Part shown: positions 23,093 to 35,845 of the stretch, one piece after another | How positions within the stretch are numbered: the first letter of the stretch is position 1 | How the letters are laid out: the number at the start of each line of letters is the position of its first letter | From: Tigriopus japonicus | Lineage: Eukaryota; Arthropoda; Copepoda; Harpacticoida; Harpacticidae | Direction: 5' to 3' | Assembly (NCBI GenBank): GCA_010645155.1 | Contig: CM021318.1 | Span: forward strand, 8,864,858 to 8,928,857 | DNA: 64,000 bases | Notes under the pieces: model-generated | What the model saw: only the letters and a program-made list of their open reading frames with translations | Told to the model about the DNA's origin: nothing | Databases searched by the model: none | Made by a program: the position numbers and the translations under genes

Positions 23093-23240
23093 GGGGTCGG
23101 CTACCACTTTGGAGTTATGGCCCACCAAATTTGACTAGTTTGCTAAGGGGGCCACAATTGAAGACGGAGCTTTAGGCCCACTATTTTGAATTTTCCATGG
23201 CTCCTAGGCCCACCGGTTGCTGAATCTAAAGGAATTGCTA
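23093..23240. repeat. Possible terminus of a hAT-type element
   Basis: The sequence CAGGGGTCGGCTACCACTTT in intron 1 of copy D resembles the CAGGGGTCGGCAACC-type ends common among animal hAT elements, followed by repeated GGCCCAC words. No opposing end or target duplication was identified, so this is tentative. Confidence 0.35.
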
Positions 23241-24269
23241 GGATGCTTAAAGGGCCTCTTTTGAATTGCACTTTGGATATAATTGAACTGTCGAATGTGT
23301 TCAAGATTTTGTCACGGATTGGCTAAATTTTAAACTGTCAACAAGTCCAATTTCAATGTTTGTTAAATTGGTTATTGTCAGTATGATCAAGCCAATTCAA
23401 GTACTTACCCATAACTTGAATCTATTACTCCTAAAGTGATTGTTGGATCGACCATAACCTTAACATACGAATGAGATTGGGTCCAGGCGTTAACTGAAAC
23501 AAGGAATAACTCCAAAGAAAACATGTGCAAGACAATAATTCCATGCGGAAGCATGATGTATCTTAGCTTTTGGATCAGGCAACAAATACTGGCCATACAA
23601 CTATATTCCAATTTATGGTGTTATATGGCGTTGTGTAATAAAACGGATCTTCCCAAACGTACGTCAACTTGCGCACACTGTTTTGGCAACCAAATGTTGG
23701 CCGACCTGGGGATTATTTGAAAAAGTACTATCAATTTTCGCAATATTTACGAAATAAGGGAATAAGAACGAATTGTTGGTGTCCACAGAAAATTGAGAAA
23801 CTATGACCAACTTGTCATACACAATACTATACACAATAATTTATTGTGATGGACCGAAAGGGCCGAAATTTCGGTCAAAATTTTGGTTTCTTGGTGTAAA
23901 GTAAATCGGTATAAAATAAAGCTTGACAACAAAGGCGAAGATTTGATTGGACCTCAGAAAAACTTAATCATTCGTTTTTTTTTTAAATTCGGAGTTACTA
24001 AACGTCGTACACATGATCCATTTCATTTTCAAAGGGAATTCGCGTGCACTAGACTAAATCGTGAGCCGCTTTCGGTTTCGGTTTCAGTTAAGCCCTGTTG
24101 CGGTCGAAATTTTCGGTTTCTGATAAGGGCTTTGTCGTCTATCGCAAATTCCGAAAATCACAGATTTATTAAGATGAATGTGTCTACTTCAATCTGTGTG
24201 ACTTCATACCATGCATTTCAACACAACTCTGCACATTTTTTACCTTTTTAAGCTGGACTTCTCAAGGCA

Positions 24270-24370
24270 TCAAAAGGTGAGTTGTTGAGGGATTTTGAAA
24301 GTATAGTTGAAGCATAGTGGAAGCAAAGAAATACGCAGCAGAAAAAATGTTTGAGTAAGTTTAACTACAT
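24270..24370. repeat. Fragment of the palindromic MITE family
   Basis: GTGAGTTGTTGAGG followed by GAAAGTATAGTTGAAGCATA matches the left arm of the element at 15752-16020. No right arm follows. Confidence 0.5.
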
Positions 24371-24774
24371 AAAATAATTGAGATTAAACTACAGTACGGT
24401 TACTTCCACTGTGATCTACCATATTTTCACTACAATTTCAAATGGTCTCAACAAAGAGTTTGGCATATTCCTAATATTTCTTTTCAAAAAAATATTCTAT
24501 GGATTTGCTATTGGCAAAATTTGGGCTTTGTGAGAGGTGCAACATATATTCAAGAAAAAACTCCTTTTTGTCACAAAGAGCACATAAAGGTTGAAGTCCC
24601 AGTTCTACATTCTTTACCGTCTCGAACTGATATACGATATTACTTCATGAAATATAAATACCTACTTTATAGAAAGAAAATTGTTCCTGACACATTCTCA
24701 TCCATATTCGTGTAGAAATTTGATGATGTAGTTTTAGAAACTAATGCATGTCAAAAGGATACACGTTGATATAT

Positions 24775-26173
24775 TTAAACAACAATCAGGGAACGAGTAA
24801 ACGTTCGAAATCGTGAATACTCCATTGACTGATCAGGCAAAAAATCAAGTGCTGTCCATGCAGGCTGCTTTGTTTCGTCGAATTGAAACACGGTGTTACG
24901 ATCACTTTGTCCATATCGAGCACCAAGCACCCACAATTTGCCCTGGAACCAACCAAGATTCGAGAAGCTGAGTGGTTCTGGAAATTCCCATTCAGTGATT
25001 GTAGTCCAATCTTGAGTATCCAAGTTATAGATGAATACCTCGGAACGTAATGAGGGAACAACAGAAGGGCAGTTTCCACCCAAACAAAGAACAACCTTGG
25101 TGCCATTTTGCATCACGTAATCAACACAAGACACTCCATGCATTGGGCAAAAAATGGTAGGTCGATGTCCTATGAATCCTTGGTCGCCATCAAATTCACT
25201 GACAACATCCCTTGAGTTTTGAAGAAAGCTTGAAGTGTGGGTTCCTCCAACGACTAAAACGGATGTGTTTGATGTCTTTCCAATGCCCTCAAAATATCGC
25301 TTAAGATACGTTGGTCCTTCATGCCATTGACCAGACTCGTCCATGTACTCAGTGATTTGATGAGGATCTGTTGCAACAATAATCTGGATTGACAATGAAC
25401 AATGCAGAAGAATACCGAAGAATACGCTTGCTTACAATTGTGTTGATCTAGTTGTTGAGGAGCCAAAAATCCACCCATGATCCACCAGGTTTGATTGAGT
25501 CGAATCATATCACGAACCTCGGCATGGGGATACAGTAGGTTGGGCATTGGAATCCATTCATCAGTTCCAAAATACCAACGAAAACAAGATTTTTGGATTA
25601 TGTAACACATGTGGAATCCCCATGGGAAGTCCATCAAAATATTTTCATCGGTCAACGGATGATTAGGAAAAACCGTCGGGAAACCATGAAGTGGTGAATT
25701 ACTCGGCATGTATTCATGGAATGTATCTCCATTGTAAGCCACAACACTTTCCACTTGGAAATCAAAGATTACGGTGGTTTGAACATCAAAGTGTTTGTTC
25801 TCTTTGCTAAGGACAAACTTACCTTTGTGAATCAAATCGTTTCGAATAAAAACTTGGACACCATTAGCCCCTGTGGCCATTGGGAGGGTCTGATTGGGTT
25901 CAAGTAGGAAACATGTGTGATTGTCCCAATGGAAACCGGGACACTCGGTCCAAACACATTTCAGGGAGCACAGCGCTTGGTTTCTAGAAACATCCCTTTG
26001 TGGAATTGTACATCAGACACGAAAATTACCACTTACCCATAACCATATGGTTGCCATTTAATTGGAGATAGTTCATGAACCTTGACATAAACAAAAAATT
26101 GGGATTGAGCTGAGACATAGTTTCTCAAGAAGACGATTATGCCCATGTGAATGAGAAAACCTTGTGGAATCAT
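24775..26173 (-). CDS. Secreted PAN-kelch protein, array copy E (complete, compact)
   Basis: Exons are 26037-26173, 25823-25983, 25436-25753 and 24775-25367, joining to 402 codons plus stop. Introns are only 53, 69 and 68 bp, so this copy best shows the uninterrupted gene. The signal peptide is GIIVFLRNYVSA with likely cleavage before QS. Exon 2 reads LCSLKCVWTECPGF...TC, a PAN/apple-like pattern. Exon 3 carries PWGFHMC and FGTDEWIPMP with the blade end TWWIMGGF. Exon 4 begins with the family motif TEYMDESG, then SVLVVGGTHT, VLCLGGNCP and LWVLGARYGQSDRNTVFQFD. An Asn-Gly-Thr glycosylation sequon precedes the LCLGG strand, as in other copies. It lies at the upstream end of the A-E subarray. 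Confidence 0.86.
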
Positions 26174-26179
26174 AACGGA

Positions 26180-27140
26180 TCAACGTGTTGTAATACAATG
26201 TCTAAGTTCGACTTTCTTGCGCTTTATCGAGCTTATTTCGCGAATATTTCAATTGAGATATTAATGTACAAAATCTCAGACTTTGATTGCTAAACGCGTT
26301 TGGAAATCAGTTGCAAAACGACCATTGAACTTAACACGGTGGATGAAACTGGTCACATTGCCAGAACCTTATTGGATTTCATTGTAGCATTTTAGAATGA
26401 CTAGATGAGTGTCGGTTTAATCTAAAAGAAATTATTTACTACAAAAAGAATCTTTTTTTCTGATGTAAAAAACCATAATGAGATTTTTATTGTGTTGGAT
26501 TATGACAAAATAGCCCTAAAAAGGGATACTTGAGCAAGTTTTAACTATTTGACTTCACTTTAATTTATTAACTTTATTTTGAATATTACTTACTTAAGAA
26601 ACTAACTTTTCAGTTCCAAAGATATTTGTATACCCCTTTAGTTTAAACCAATGTGGTTGACATGCTGTATTATGGTGTAAAATATCTATTTCATTCAACA
26701 AAGGTCAATCAGGCGCAAAACGCAATCATGACTCGGAATTGGCAAGGAAGTGAAGTGGTTAATATGTATCTTGTCGTCTGATATTATTGACGCTGAAATT
26801 GACTAATGTGTATGACATTTCTTCACTTATAAAGCTCATCTTCCGAGCTTTGTTCAAGTTTAGAAACTTGTGTTGTCTCTCCAAGTTCTCCGTGAAGCTC
26901 AGGAAACAAATTTTCTTGCCTTGTTGATCTTAAATCGAATATTATATTTTGACGAGCAAGAAATGAAAGGGAAGAAAGATTGGGAGCAGTTACCATACAG
27001 ATTTTGGGGATGATAGAATTTAATTAGAAGTATAACAATAATTTCTGAACTTATCTTATGCATTCAATTATTACATAAGTTTGTTTGACTTTTCAGCACC
27101 ATTAAGTCGCATGTTGATGTCAGTGATCAAAATGTAGGGG
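26180..27140. other. Intergenic, no feature recognised
   Basis: AT-rich sequence upstream of copy E with no open frame above 60 codons and no convincing repeat. Confidence 0.5.
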
Positions 27141-27150
27141 GAATTTGATT

Positions 27151-27690
27151 GTAGGTAAAAAGATGACAAACAAAACGGTGATAAGTAAAAAGGTCGCGAA
27201 GAAAAACGGTCACGGAAAAAGCTCACATGGTAAAAAGGTCACCGTGAGAAATCACTGTTCCATGGACATTATTGTGTTCCACCCAGAATATCTTAGGCGC
27301 CCATGGGAAAATTTCGAAAGAAGGTTGTAATTTTTACTCCACAAGGGTAAGGAAACACCCTCCTTCATGGTCCACCGGATCCGGGGCGGGTTGGGACCAT
27401 TGTCCTAAAAAATGTTGAGAATGACTTCCTTTTGACGTTACTTATTGGACATTTGCCCTGTCATAATTGTGTTCCACCAGGTTAATATTGGGGACCCATG
27501 GGACAATCTTCAACCAAGGAAGATACCCGGGTCACTGGGTTCACCCCCTTGGCTACCTCCGGAGCTGTGCGGGTGTGTGACCTTTTTATTGTGATCCTTT
27601 TACCGTGGCCGTTTTACGATGACTATTTTACTGTGACCTGTTTACCTTTTGACCAATTTACCGCGTGCCGTGAGTTTACCAATATCAAGT
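27151..27690. repeat. Foldback-like element with short-motif inverted ends
   Basis: The left arm (about 27151-27250) is built from irregular repeats of a GGTAAAAAGGTCACGG-type word. The right arm (about 27571-27680) contains the same word on the opposite strand, in runs such as TTTTACCGTGGCCGTTTTAC. The interior is more GC-rich and carries a partial direct repeat (TTGTGTTCCACC followed by CCCATGGGA, near 27275-27310 and 27465-27505). The structure resembles a foldback transposon, but no target duplication was identified. Confidence 0.5.
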
Positions 27691-27699
27691 TAGTTTGAA

Positions 27700-28850
27700 A
27701 GCCCTTGAGTATACTTTCAGTAGGTCAGTCAATTTAACCGCAGCAGACCCTAACCTCAATTATACTGCCAGTAATGATCCAGTCTACCCCACCGTCTATC
27801 CAATAACACTAAAAGTTTCCATTTTGCTATATACCTAAAATGGATGTTAGTACCAATCTTGTTGCTACACCCCTAGGCCTACTTTTCATTGTTAGACACC
27901 CCCCTAAAAGAGGCCTGCTTCATGCCAAAACCCCAGTGGGATAGATTTTTGGTGGGGTAGATTTTGAGGGATAGACGTTTTTGTCATATACCAAAACTTG
28001 TGAATGTGCACCCGACGGTGGGGTAGATTTTTTTCTAACTCACTAGGCCAACCTCACTGTGTTGACCATCAATGTTCCGCCCATTAGAGTTAAAGTCCTA
28101 TTGCTTTCCAACAACCATCCTTAGCCTATTCCAACACACTTTTGCTAAACACGTACCCAGATTTTGGCCTCTGCCACACCTCTAGCTCACTAAGTGCACA
28201 AGCGTCTTTACTTTTGCCCCTGCCATCTACCCCATCACCATTTCACTGGGAATACATTTGCACAAGCATCAATACGGAGCTACAACTATAGGGGTAGATT
28301 TCAATTTCATGCTTGAGAAATGCCCAAGGCCTGGTGGACTGATACATACTTTTTCATAACAAAATCTACCCCCACATGCAAAACCTATTTGAAACACTAT
28401 AAAACACAACACAAACTTATTTTCCAGCTTCATGGATTCCACAACTTAACAAGACACCTCTTTCCAGGACATTTGCAGCACTTCTTCCCCAACAGAAAAA
28501 CTATTCTTGTTCAACATTCTTAGCCTTTGCCAGTTCTTCGGACACTTTTATACTTTTCCAACTTTACACCAAAATGCTTGCAGCATCTTTCATCCACATA
28601 ATGGCATAGCTACAAAGGAACATATTCCTTTAAAGCATTTGAAGCCAGAAAAGAGAGAAAGAATGTCATTAATTTGAAAAAAAATCCAACGACTATCAAT
28701 AAAATTTAAAAACACCGGTCTATAAAGCTACTGGCACAAGAAAAAATGAGTCTGAAAATCAGACAAAGATAATAAGAAGACTTAAAGCATCCTTTAAATG
28801 GCACCCTTAAATATTCAAAGTTTATTCATTTGAGGATAGATCCTTAATCT
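27700..28850. other. Repeat-flavoured intergenic stretch
   Basis: Recurrent GGGGTAGATTT and TCTACCCC words occur on both strands (27770-28370), hinting at an old low-copy repeat. No coding region is supported. Confidence 0.35.
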
Positions 28851-31200
28851 TAGCAAAAGTGCACCCCACTGCAATCACTGTAAAGTAAATTATCGAGGGC
28901 AGAGAGGTATGGCCCATTAAATTGAATTTTCTAACTATGTCATTTTTTCAGTTAGAGCATAACTAAAACTAGATTTAATCTCAGAAAAGGATTCTAGGGG
29001 GAATTTAATCATTCTTAAGAGTCTCAGAACACCCCTTGGGGATATCACAGTCACTTTGGGATGGCATAGATACCTGGATTTGGCTAAAGTGCACCCAAAC
29101 TCATACATAAAAAATACTATAAAAGTCGTTCTAGACAAGTCAACTTTGGAGCTAAAACAAAACTACGACCAGTTCTGAACTCAGTAAAGGATTCTAAAGG
29201 GGCCTTGAGCATTCCTAAGAGCCTAAAACCATCCCTTCTAGCCATCTCGGTCATTTTGGGAAAGATACCCAACTTGGCAAAAGTGCACACATACTCAAAC
29301 ATACAAGACCAAAGTTGTTATAGACAAAACAATTTTGGAGCTAAAACAAAACTAAGACCAGTTCCGAACTCAAGAAAAGATTCTAGAGGCAATTTAAGCG
29401 TTCTTAAGACTCTCAGAACACCCCTTGGAGATATCTCGGTCATTTTGGGATAGAGACCTGGACTTGGAAAAAGTGCACCCATACTCAAACATACAAAACC
29501 AAAGCCGTTCCAGACAAGACAATTTTGGAGCTAAAACAAACAAACTAAGACCAGTTCTGAACTCAGAAAGGATTCTAGATGAAATTGGAGCGTTTAAAAG
29601 AGCCTCAGAATACCCCTTGGGGATATTTCGGTCATTTTGGGATAGATACCTGGTTTTGGCTAAAGTGCACCCATACTCATACATACAAGACCAAAGTCGT
29701 TCCAGACAAGTCAATTTTGGAGCTAAAACAAAACTAAGACCAGCTTTGAACTCAAGAAAGGATTCTAGAGGGAATTTAAGCGTTCTGAAGAGTCTCAGAA
29801 CACCTCTTGGGGATATCTCGGTCATTTTGGGATAGATACCTGGACTTGGCTAAATTGCACCCATACTCATACATACAAGACCAAAGTCCTTCTAGACAAG
29901 ACAATTTTGGAGCTAAAACAAACAAACTAAGACCAGTTCTGAACTCAGAAAGGATTCTAGATGAAATTGGAGCGTTTAAAAGAGCCTCAGAATACCCCTT
30001 GGGGATATTTCGGTCATTTTGGGATAGATACCTGGTTTTGGCTAAAGTGCACCCATACTAAAACATACAAGACCAAAGTCGTTCCAGACAAGACAATTTT
30101 GGAGCTGAATCAAAACTAAGACCAGCTTTGAACTCAAGAAAGGATTCTAGTGGGAATTTAAGCGTTCTTAAGAGTCTCAGAACACCTTTGGGGATATTTC
30201 GGTCATTTTGGGATAGATACCTGGTTTTGGCTAAAGTGCACCCATACTAAAACATACAAGACCAAAGTCGTTCCAGACAAGACAATTTTGGAGCTGAATC
30301 AAAACTAAGACCAGTTCCGAACTCAAGAAAGGATTCTAGAGGCAATTTAAGCGTTCTTAAGAGTCTCAGAACACCCCTTGGGGATATCTCGGTCATTTTG
30401 GGATAGATACCTGGACTTGGCAAAAGTGCACCCATACTCAAACATACAAGACCAAAGTCGTTCCAGACAAGACAATTTTTCGAGCTAAAACAAAACTAAG
30501 ACCAGTTCTGAACCCAAGAAAGGATTCTAGAGGCAATTTAAGCGTTTTTAGGAGTCTCAGAACATCTCTTTGGGAAATCTTGGTCATTTTGAGATAGATA
30601 CCTGGACTTGGTTAAAGTGCACCCATACTCATACATACAAGACCAAAGTCGTTCCAGACAAGTCAATTTTGGAGCTAAAACAAAACTAAGACCAGCTTTG
30701 AACTCAAGAAAGGATTCTAGAGGGAATTTAAGCGTTTTGAAGAGTCTCAGAACACCTCTTGGGGATATCTCGGTCATTTTGGGATAGATACCTGGACTTG
30801 GCTAAATTGCACCCATACTCATACATACAAGACCAAAGTCGTTCCAGACAAGACAATTTTTGGAGCTAAAACAAAACTAAGACCAGCTTTGAACTCAAGA
30901 AAGGATTCTAGTGGCAATTTAAGCGTTCTTAAGAATCTCAGAACACCTTTGGGGATATTTCGGTCATTTTGGGATAGAGACCTGGTTTTGGCTAAAGTGC
31001 ACCCATACTCATACATACAAGACCAAACTCGTTCCAGACAAGACAATTTTGGAGCTAAAACAAACAAACTAAGACCAGTTCTGAACTCAGGAAAGGATTC
31101 TAGATGGAATAGGAGTGTCTATAAGAGCCTCAGACCATCCTTTCTAGACATCTCAGTCATTTAGGATAGGTACCAGGCCTTGTCAGAGTGCACCACCCCA
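28850..31200. repeat. Tandem satellite array, about 12 units of about 190 bp
   Basis: The anchor GTCATTTTGGGATAGA recurs (with variants) at 29050, 29250, 29439, 29631, 29821, 30013, 30202, 30392, 30583, 30773, 30963 and 31156, spaced 189-200 bp. Each unit also carries GACAATTTTGGAGC and AAGTGCACCCATACT. Edge units are more diverged than central ones. Variants with GAAATTGGAGCGTTTAAAAG appear at about 29579 and 29960, two units apart, which suggests dimeric higher-order structure. Open frames across the array come from the repeat lacking stops, not from a gene. Confidence 0.95.
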
Positions 31201-33160
31201 TTTCTCAGTCGTTAGATCATAGCCCAAAACTCTAGAAATCACCAAAAGCAGTGTTTTGGTGTAAGTACATATAAGGCTAGTATAATTATGTTTAATTTCG
31301 CTGATTGTGATGATGTGAGGTCTGGATGAAAAAACAACAAAGGAGTGTTGCCAGATATTTATATAATATATATATAATTTGTAGTTTCAAGTTAAGTAGT
31401 GGCAAATGCCAATTAACAGAAAACACTTACATTTCATTTTAAATATGTTCCACTTTCAAAACATAAAGAAAAACGTCTGAAGATATTGCCCAAAGGAAAA
31501 TTGTCATTGTTCAAACAAGCAGGTATAACTGAAATTCATTCTTGCAAGTTAAGTATTCTATGTAGAACACCTGCATTGCTTTAAATCATTACTACTTAGG
31601 TTTTTAAGTTTGTTTGCTGAACTGCCAAAGCATGACAGTAACAATTTGCTCCCATCTAGCCAAATCTGACCCTCTTTTTGATATTTTCTGGAACGATTTG
31701 TTTGTAAAGTTCTGGTATCACTGGTTCGCTCTTTCGACCGGACCTCTCATCGTCACCATTACCTCATTTTCTTCCTTTAAACCTTGAACTCTAACAAAAA
31801 TCTCCGAGTATGTCAAAAACCATTAGCTTTTTGCATTTGGCTACATAAGAAAACGTCTTCGCTGTTTTTGAAAATCAAAAGAAATACAGGGTGGACCAAA
31901 AGCCCCAAAAAAAAAAAGAATTATTTTAAAGATTTGAAATTTGCACACAGAACAAATATCGCATCAGAGTTGAAAATATGAAGCGTTTTATCCAATGTGT
32001 TTGTCTCTGTTGGCAATGGCATTGCTCAAACTGTGGTGTAACTTTTGACCGGTGGCATGCACCAATACTTTATGAACTTCATCTCAAAACTTCAAGAGGT
32101 CTCCAGTCAGACGTTTAGACAGGTTTTTGCTCTTTCTGTTAGACAAATTTTTTTCTCAGTACTGCTTGAGATGATCCAAACTTGAGTTCTGCAAGAGAAA
32201 AAGATTGAGCTTGAAGTACTTACTCCTAGTTTAAAGAGTAAATCCCGCAACACCATGTCGAGGGACCAACAAAAAATGCTTCCCTAAGTTTCTAAATAAT
32301 ACGAATTTGTTTTTGAAATCACAGCTAAAAGTAAGTTGCCTCGCTGGGACCAGAGAGTAGCCATTAAAAGTAACATATGTGGTCACTTTGATGAAAATGA
32401 AAAAATGTTTGTTTAAAATAATATAATAGAACTTTTGGCCACCCTGTAGTAGTACCCCAGCCTTGACATAAAATAGGATGAGATGAGAGGACAGGCGTTC
32501 TGACCCAAGAAGAAAAAGAAAAAATCCAAAGTAGTAAAAAGCCTCGTTTCAAAGGTTAGTACTGCCTTTCTGTTTACGTATAGGTGCTGAATGAATAAAT
32601 GAATTGTGTCTTAAGAAACATTTGTTACAAATATATGAAAAGCCCAAATTTCGTATTTTTTAAAAGAACACATAAAGGTGACCTCTGTAGGACCAGGTTT
32701 CAAGTTTTGAAAAATTGGTTTTCAAGGAATTGCATGTTCGAACAAATTTACTTCATGAAAAACAAGCACTTGCAAATCAAACTAGTAAAATGGAATGTAT
32801 GATTTATATTGTAGTTAAGCTATATTTTTGTTCATTTTGAGCAAATAAACTTAATTTTTAAGAAAAAATATTCTACCAAACCATGAACCCAGAATGGACC
32901 CTACTGTACAATCAAATTAAAATGTATTGTAAATTTACTGTAAAATGTAAAAAAATGTACCCAATGAGCTCAATCTTGCAATGAAGAATATTTTCATTAT
33001 AAAATTTATCATTACTTTGCAACTGTGAATGTTTTATGTTGCAATTGGATCTTTTAAAGATGGAATTGGTAAGTTTTAGTAAGTATTTCTTGAGAGCAAT
33101 GAACGACATTTTAACATTTCAAAAGTTTTTTAAACATGTTAATAATTCTCAACAATTGTT
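31200..33160. other. Intergenic, no feature recognised
   Basis: AT-rich; includes a short TA-rich run (31358-31378) and a 12-bp A run near 31905. No exon or repeat family recognised. Confidence 0.5.
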
Positions 33161-33167
33161 TACACAT

Positions 33168-34856
33168 TTACACAACAATCAAGGAACGAGAAAAGGTGCG
33201 AATACGTGAATATTCATTGGCATGATCAGGCAGCATATCAATGATTGTCCAAACAGGTTGTTTGGTTTCATCAAATTCATAGACCGTGTTCCTATCACTT
33301 TGGCCATATCGAGCGCCAACAACGTACAAATTGCCTTGAAACCGTACTAAATTCGCAAACCGGATCGTTTCTGGAAACTCCCACTCTGGCATTTTCATCC
33401 AGTCGCCAGTCTCCAAGTTATACGAAAATACTTCGGAACGTAAAGGAGATTCGTCTGTGGGGCAATGTCCACCCACACAAAGGAACATTTTTGTGCCATT
33501 TCGGGTCAAATAGCTGCTGCAGGCAGTGCCAAATATGGGACACGTCATATAAAATCGATGCTTAATGGGTCCTCTTTTGATATCAAATTCAGTAACGAGA
33601 ACAATCGCTGATTCGGCACGATTTGGTGTGTGAGTTCCGCCAACTGCCAGAACGGATGTGTCTGAAATCGTTGCTAAACCTTCAATATGTCTGAATAGGT
33701 AGTTGGATCCTTGATGCCAATGGCCAGATTCATCCATATGTTCACTGATTCGATGAGGATCTGTTAAAAATCCGACTTCATTTATAATGGCACTGTTATG
33801 TTTTTCACGAAGCTTTATACATACTAATGTTGCTCTTAGGTCCTTGCCATTTCCAGAACCCACCCAATATCCACCATGTCTTGTTAATTCGGATCATGTC
33901 TTGAACCATAGCATGGGGAAAAAGCATATCAGGCATTGGAATCCATTCATCCGTTCCAAAATACCAACGGTAGCAGGTTGTTTTTACTGGATAGCACAAA
34001 TGAAATCCCCACGGAAAGTCCATCAATATTCGATTGGCCTTAATTGGTGGATCAGGAAAGGTCATTGGAAAGCCTTTTAAAGGCGAATCTTGTGGAATGA
34101 ATTCATAAACAGTGTCAGTGTTGTAAACCAAGGAGCTCTCCACTTTTAAGGAAACAAAATGAATAAAGAATCTTATATCATTAACTGTCTAAAAGGCACA
34201 CTTACCATTTTGAATAAACTCTTCTTGTACGAATACTTCAGTTCCACTGGCTTGTGTGGCGATTGGTAGAGTTTGATTGGATTCCATTAACGAGCAAGTT
34301 TGATTTTCCCACTTAAATCCAGGGCAGTTGGTCCATATACATTTGGTAAAGCAAAGGGTTTCGTGGCTACAGAGATTTTAAATGGCGTTTTTAGAATATC
34401 AAGAGACGTAAACAGAGTAAAAAAACTCTGAGAAACGCAATTTTACACCCAGGTCGACACATGAATCACATGAATGTACTTTGTTATTGTTTAAAATTAG
34501 ATTGCTCCCTCATTGTTCCACCCTCTAAGAACATTGTTTTTAACTACAGAACCTAGAGGAAGATAAGTACGTAATAATTAAATTAAAAATTTAAATACGT
34601 TAAAGTAATTTCCAAAGTACAGCATAAAAAATTGGCCCTTACAAATAGAACCTGCTCTCCTGTTTCCCCTCCATGAAACTCTATGCTATTTTAATGGCGT
34701 CAACTTAACTTACCCATAACTAGAAGATAGCCATTTGATTGGTACTTGGTCATTGACCTTGACCAGGACATAATGATGTGATTGGGCAGAAAAAATTTCC
34801 ATTTTGATGAGCAACCCAAAATTAATAAGTTGCAAGAGCAAGAACTGTTGTTTCAT
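33168..34856 (-). CDS. Secreted PAN-kelch protein, array copy F (complete, 4 exons)
   Basis: Exons are 34714-34856, 34206-34366, 33825-34142 and 33168-33760, joining to 404 codons plus stop. Introns are 347, 63 and 64 bp in phases 2, 1, 1. The signal peptide ends IFSA before QSHH. Exon 2 has LCFTKCIWTNCPGFKW..TC; the expected Cys positions are kept. The exon 3 donor is GTATGT. Exon 4 shows the clearest kelch blade: LCVGGHCP, then EVFSYNLETGDWMKMPEWEF, then LYVVGARYGQSDRNTVYEFD. It is separated from copy E by about 7 kb of repeats and satellite, and is very close in sequence to pseudogene G, so F and G form a second duplicate pair. Confidence 0.86.
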
Positions 34857-35845
34857 AGTGGATCGAAGTGTGCTAAGAAGTGTCAGTTTAGGTTTCCCTT
34901 TCTTATTGTAATATTTTTGCAAAACAACATGTTTTGAGTAACTGAAGGCAGACATTGATAAATACACTTGCACGTTCTAAGATTGATTGCAAAACTCCCA
35001 TTCAAAGGTGCTCAAAGATTGATGTTTTTTGGGCACCAAAGGTCAACTTTAAAGTCAAGGCCATCATTTGCCAAATATGTGAAACATACGTACTCACACC
35101 TTAGATTGAGACAAGCATTCATAATGGCATAACACAATAATACAAAATAAATTTGGATATTAGAATGCTAGAATTCTGCATCTAAGTAGAACTCCCCACT
35201 CAAAAATATGTTTGCTTTTGACGGAAATACAAAATTTGTACATCAATTGTGTTTTTTCATAATTTGATACACTTTGTCTGGGATACTCTTGCTCTCAAAA
35301 TGAACCAGTCCCTGAATGAAAAGAAATCATTTCTGGATATACACGTAATTACTTGTTTCAATCCACAGACGTGTCAATCAAGTAAAAATCTGCGCTATTT
35401 TGTTGTAAACAAATTTTGGTCTTGATTTATGGTCACTAGGCCTGGGAATTTGATGCGAATGGTTCCAGCATATCCAGGAGTATTCAGTTTTGTCAAATGT
35501 GACCTTTTATGACACAACATACAAATATGAAGATTTTATATATATTTTAGGAGATCGAAAAATCTTGATTACTTGCGTGGAATTTGAGTTTTCCTACACG
35601 CGGAGCGGTTTTTTCGCTTTTTAGGGGTAAAAATGGACCATTTAAACTTATATAACTCTGCAGTTAATCGACATTTCTTGATTGATCAAAGAATCAAATT
35701 AAATTTTAAGTTAAAATTCAGAAAATTGTATCATAGAAAGCTGTAAAATTGTATTGCCTTAGTTTTTTAAAAAATGTAAATTTTACAGGTGTCTAGGTGT
35801 ATAGGATGGTTATTACTTAACATCCCTTAGAATTTGGCAATAATA

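Larger units (their letters stand above)
20894..23554 (-). pseudogene. PAN-kelch copy D, exon 3 split by a hAT-like MITE
   Basis: Exons are 23409-23554 (signal peptide and spacer), 22666-22826 (four-Cys PAN-like), a split exon 3 (22458-22605 and 21553-21722, with the 8-bp duplicate 21723-21730 counted once) and 20894-21486. The split parts add up to 318 nt, the family's constant exon 3 length, so the reading frame was intact before insertion. As it stands, the exon 3 frame runs into the element and stops after a few codons (end of frame at 22436), losing the exon 3 C-terminal half and exon 4. The exon 3 donor is GTAGTC. No other lesion was found, which points to a young insertion, possibly polymorphic. 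Loss of function is inferred; splicing out of the element cannot be excluded. Confidence 0.82.

Noticed and set aside
29394..31164. Open frames of 80-143 codons on both strands in the satellite
   Set aside because: They repeat with the 190-bp unit, occur on both strands and have no start/stop logic. They are by-products of the tandem repeat.
28850..31200. Regularly spaced repeats considered as a CRISPR array
   Set aside because: The whole 190-bp unit is repeated without unique spacers, and the host is eukaryotic.
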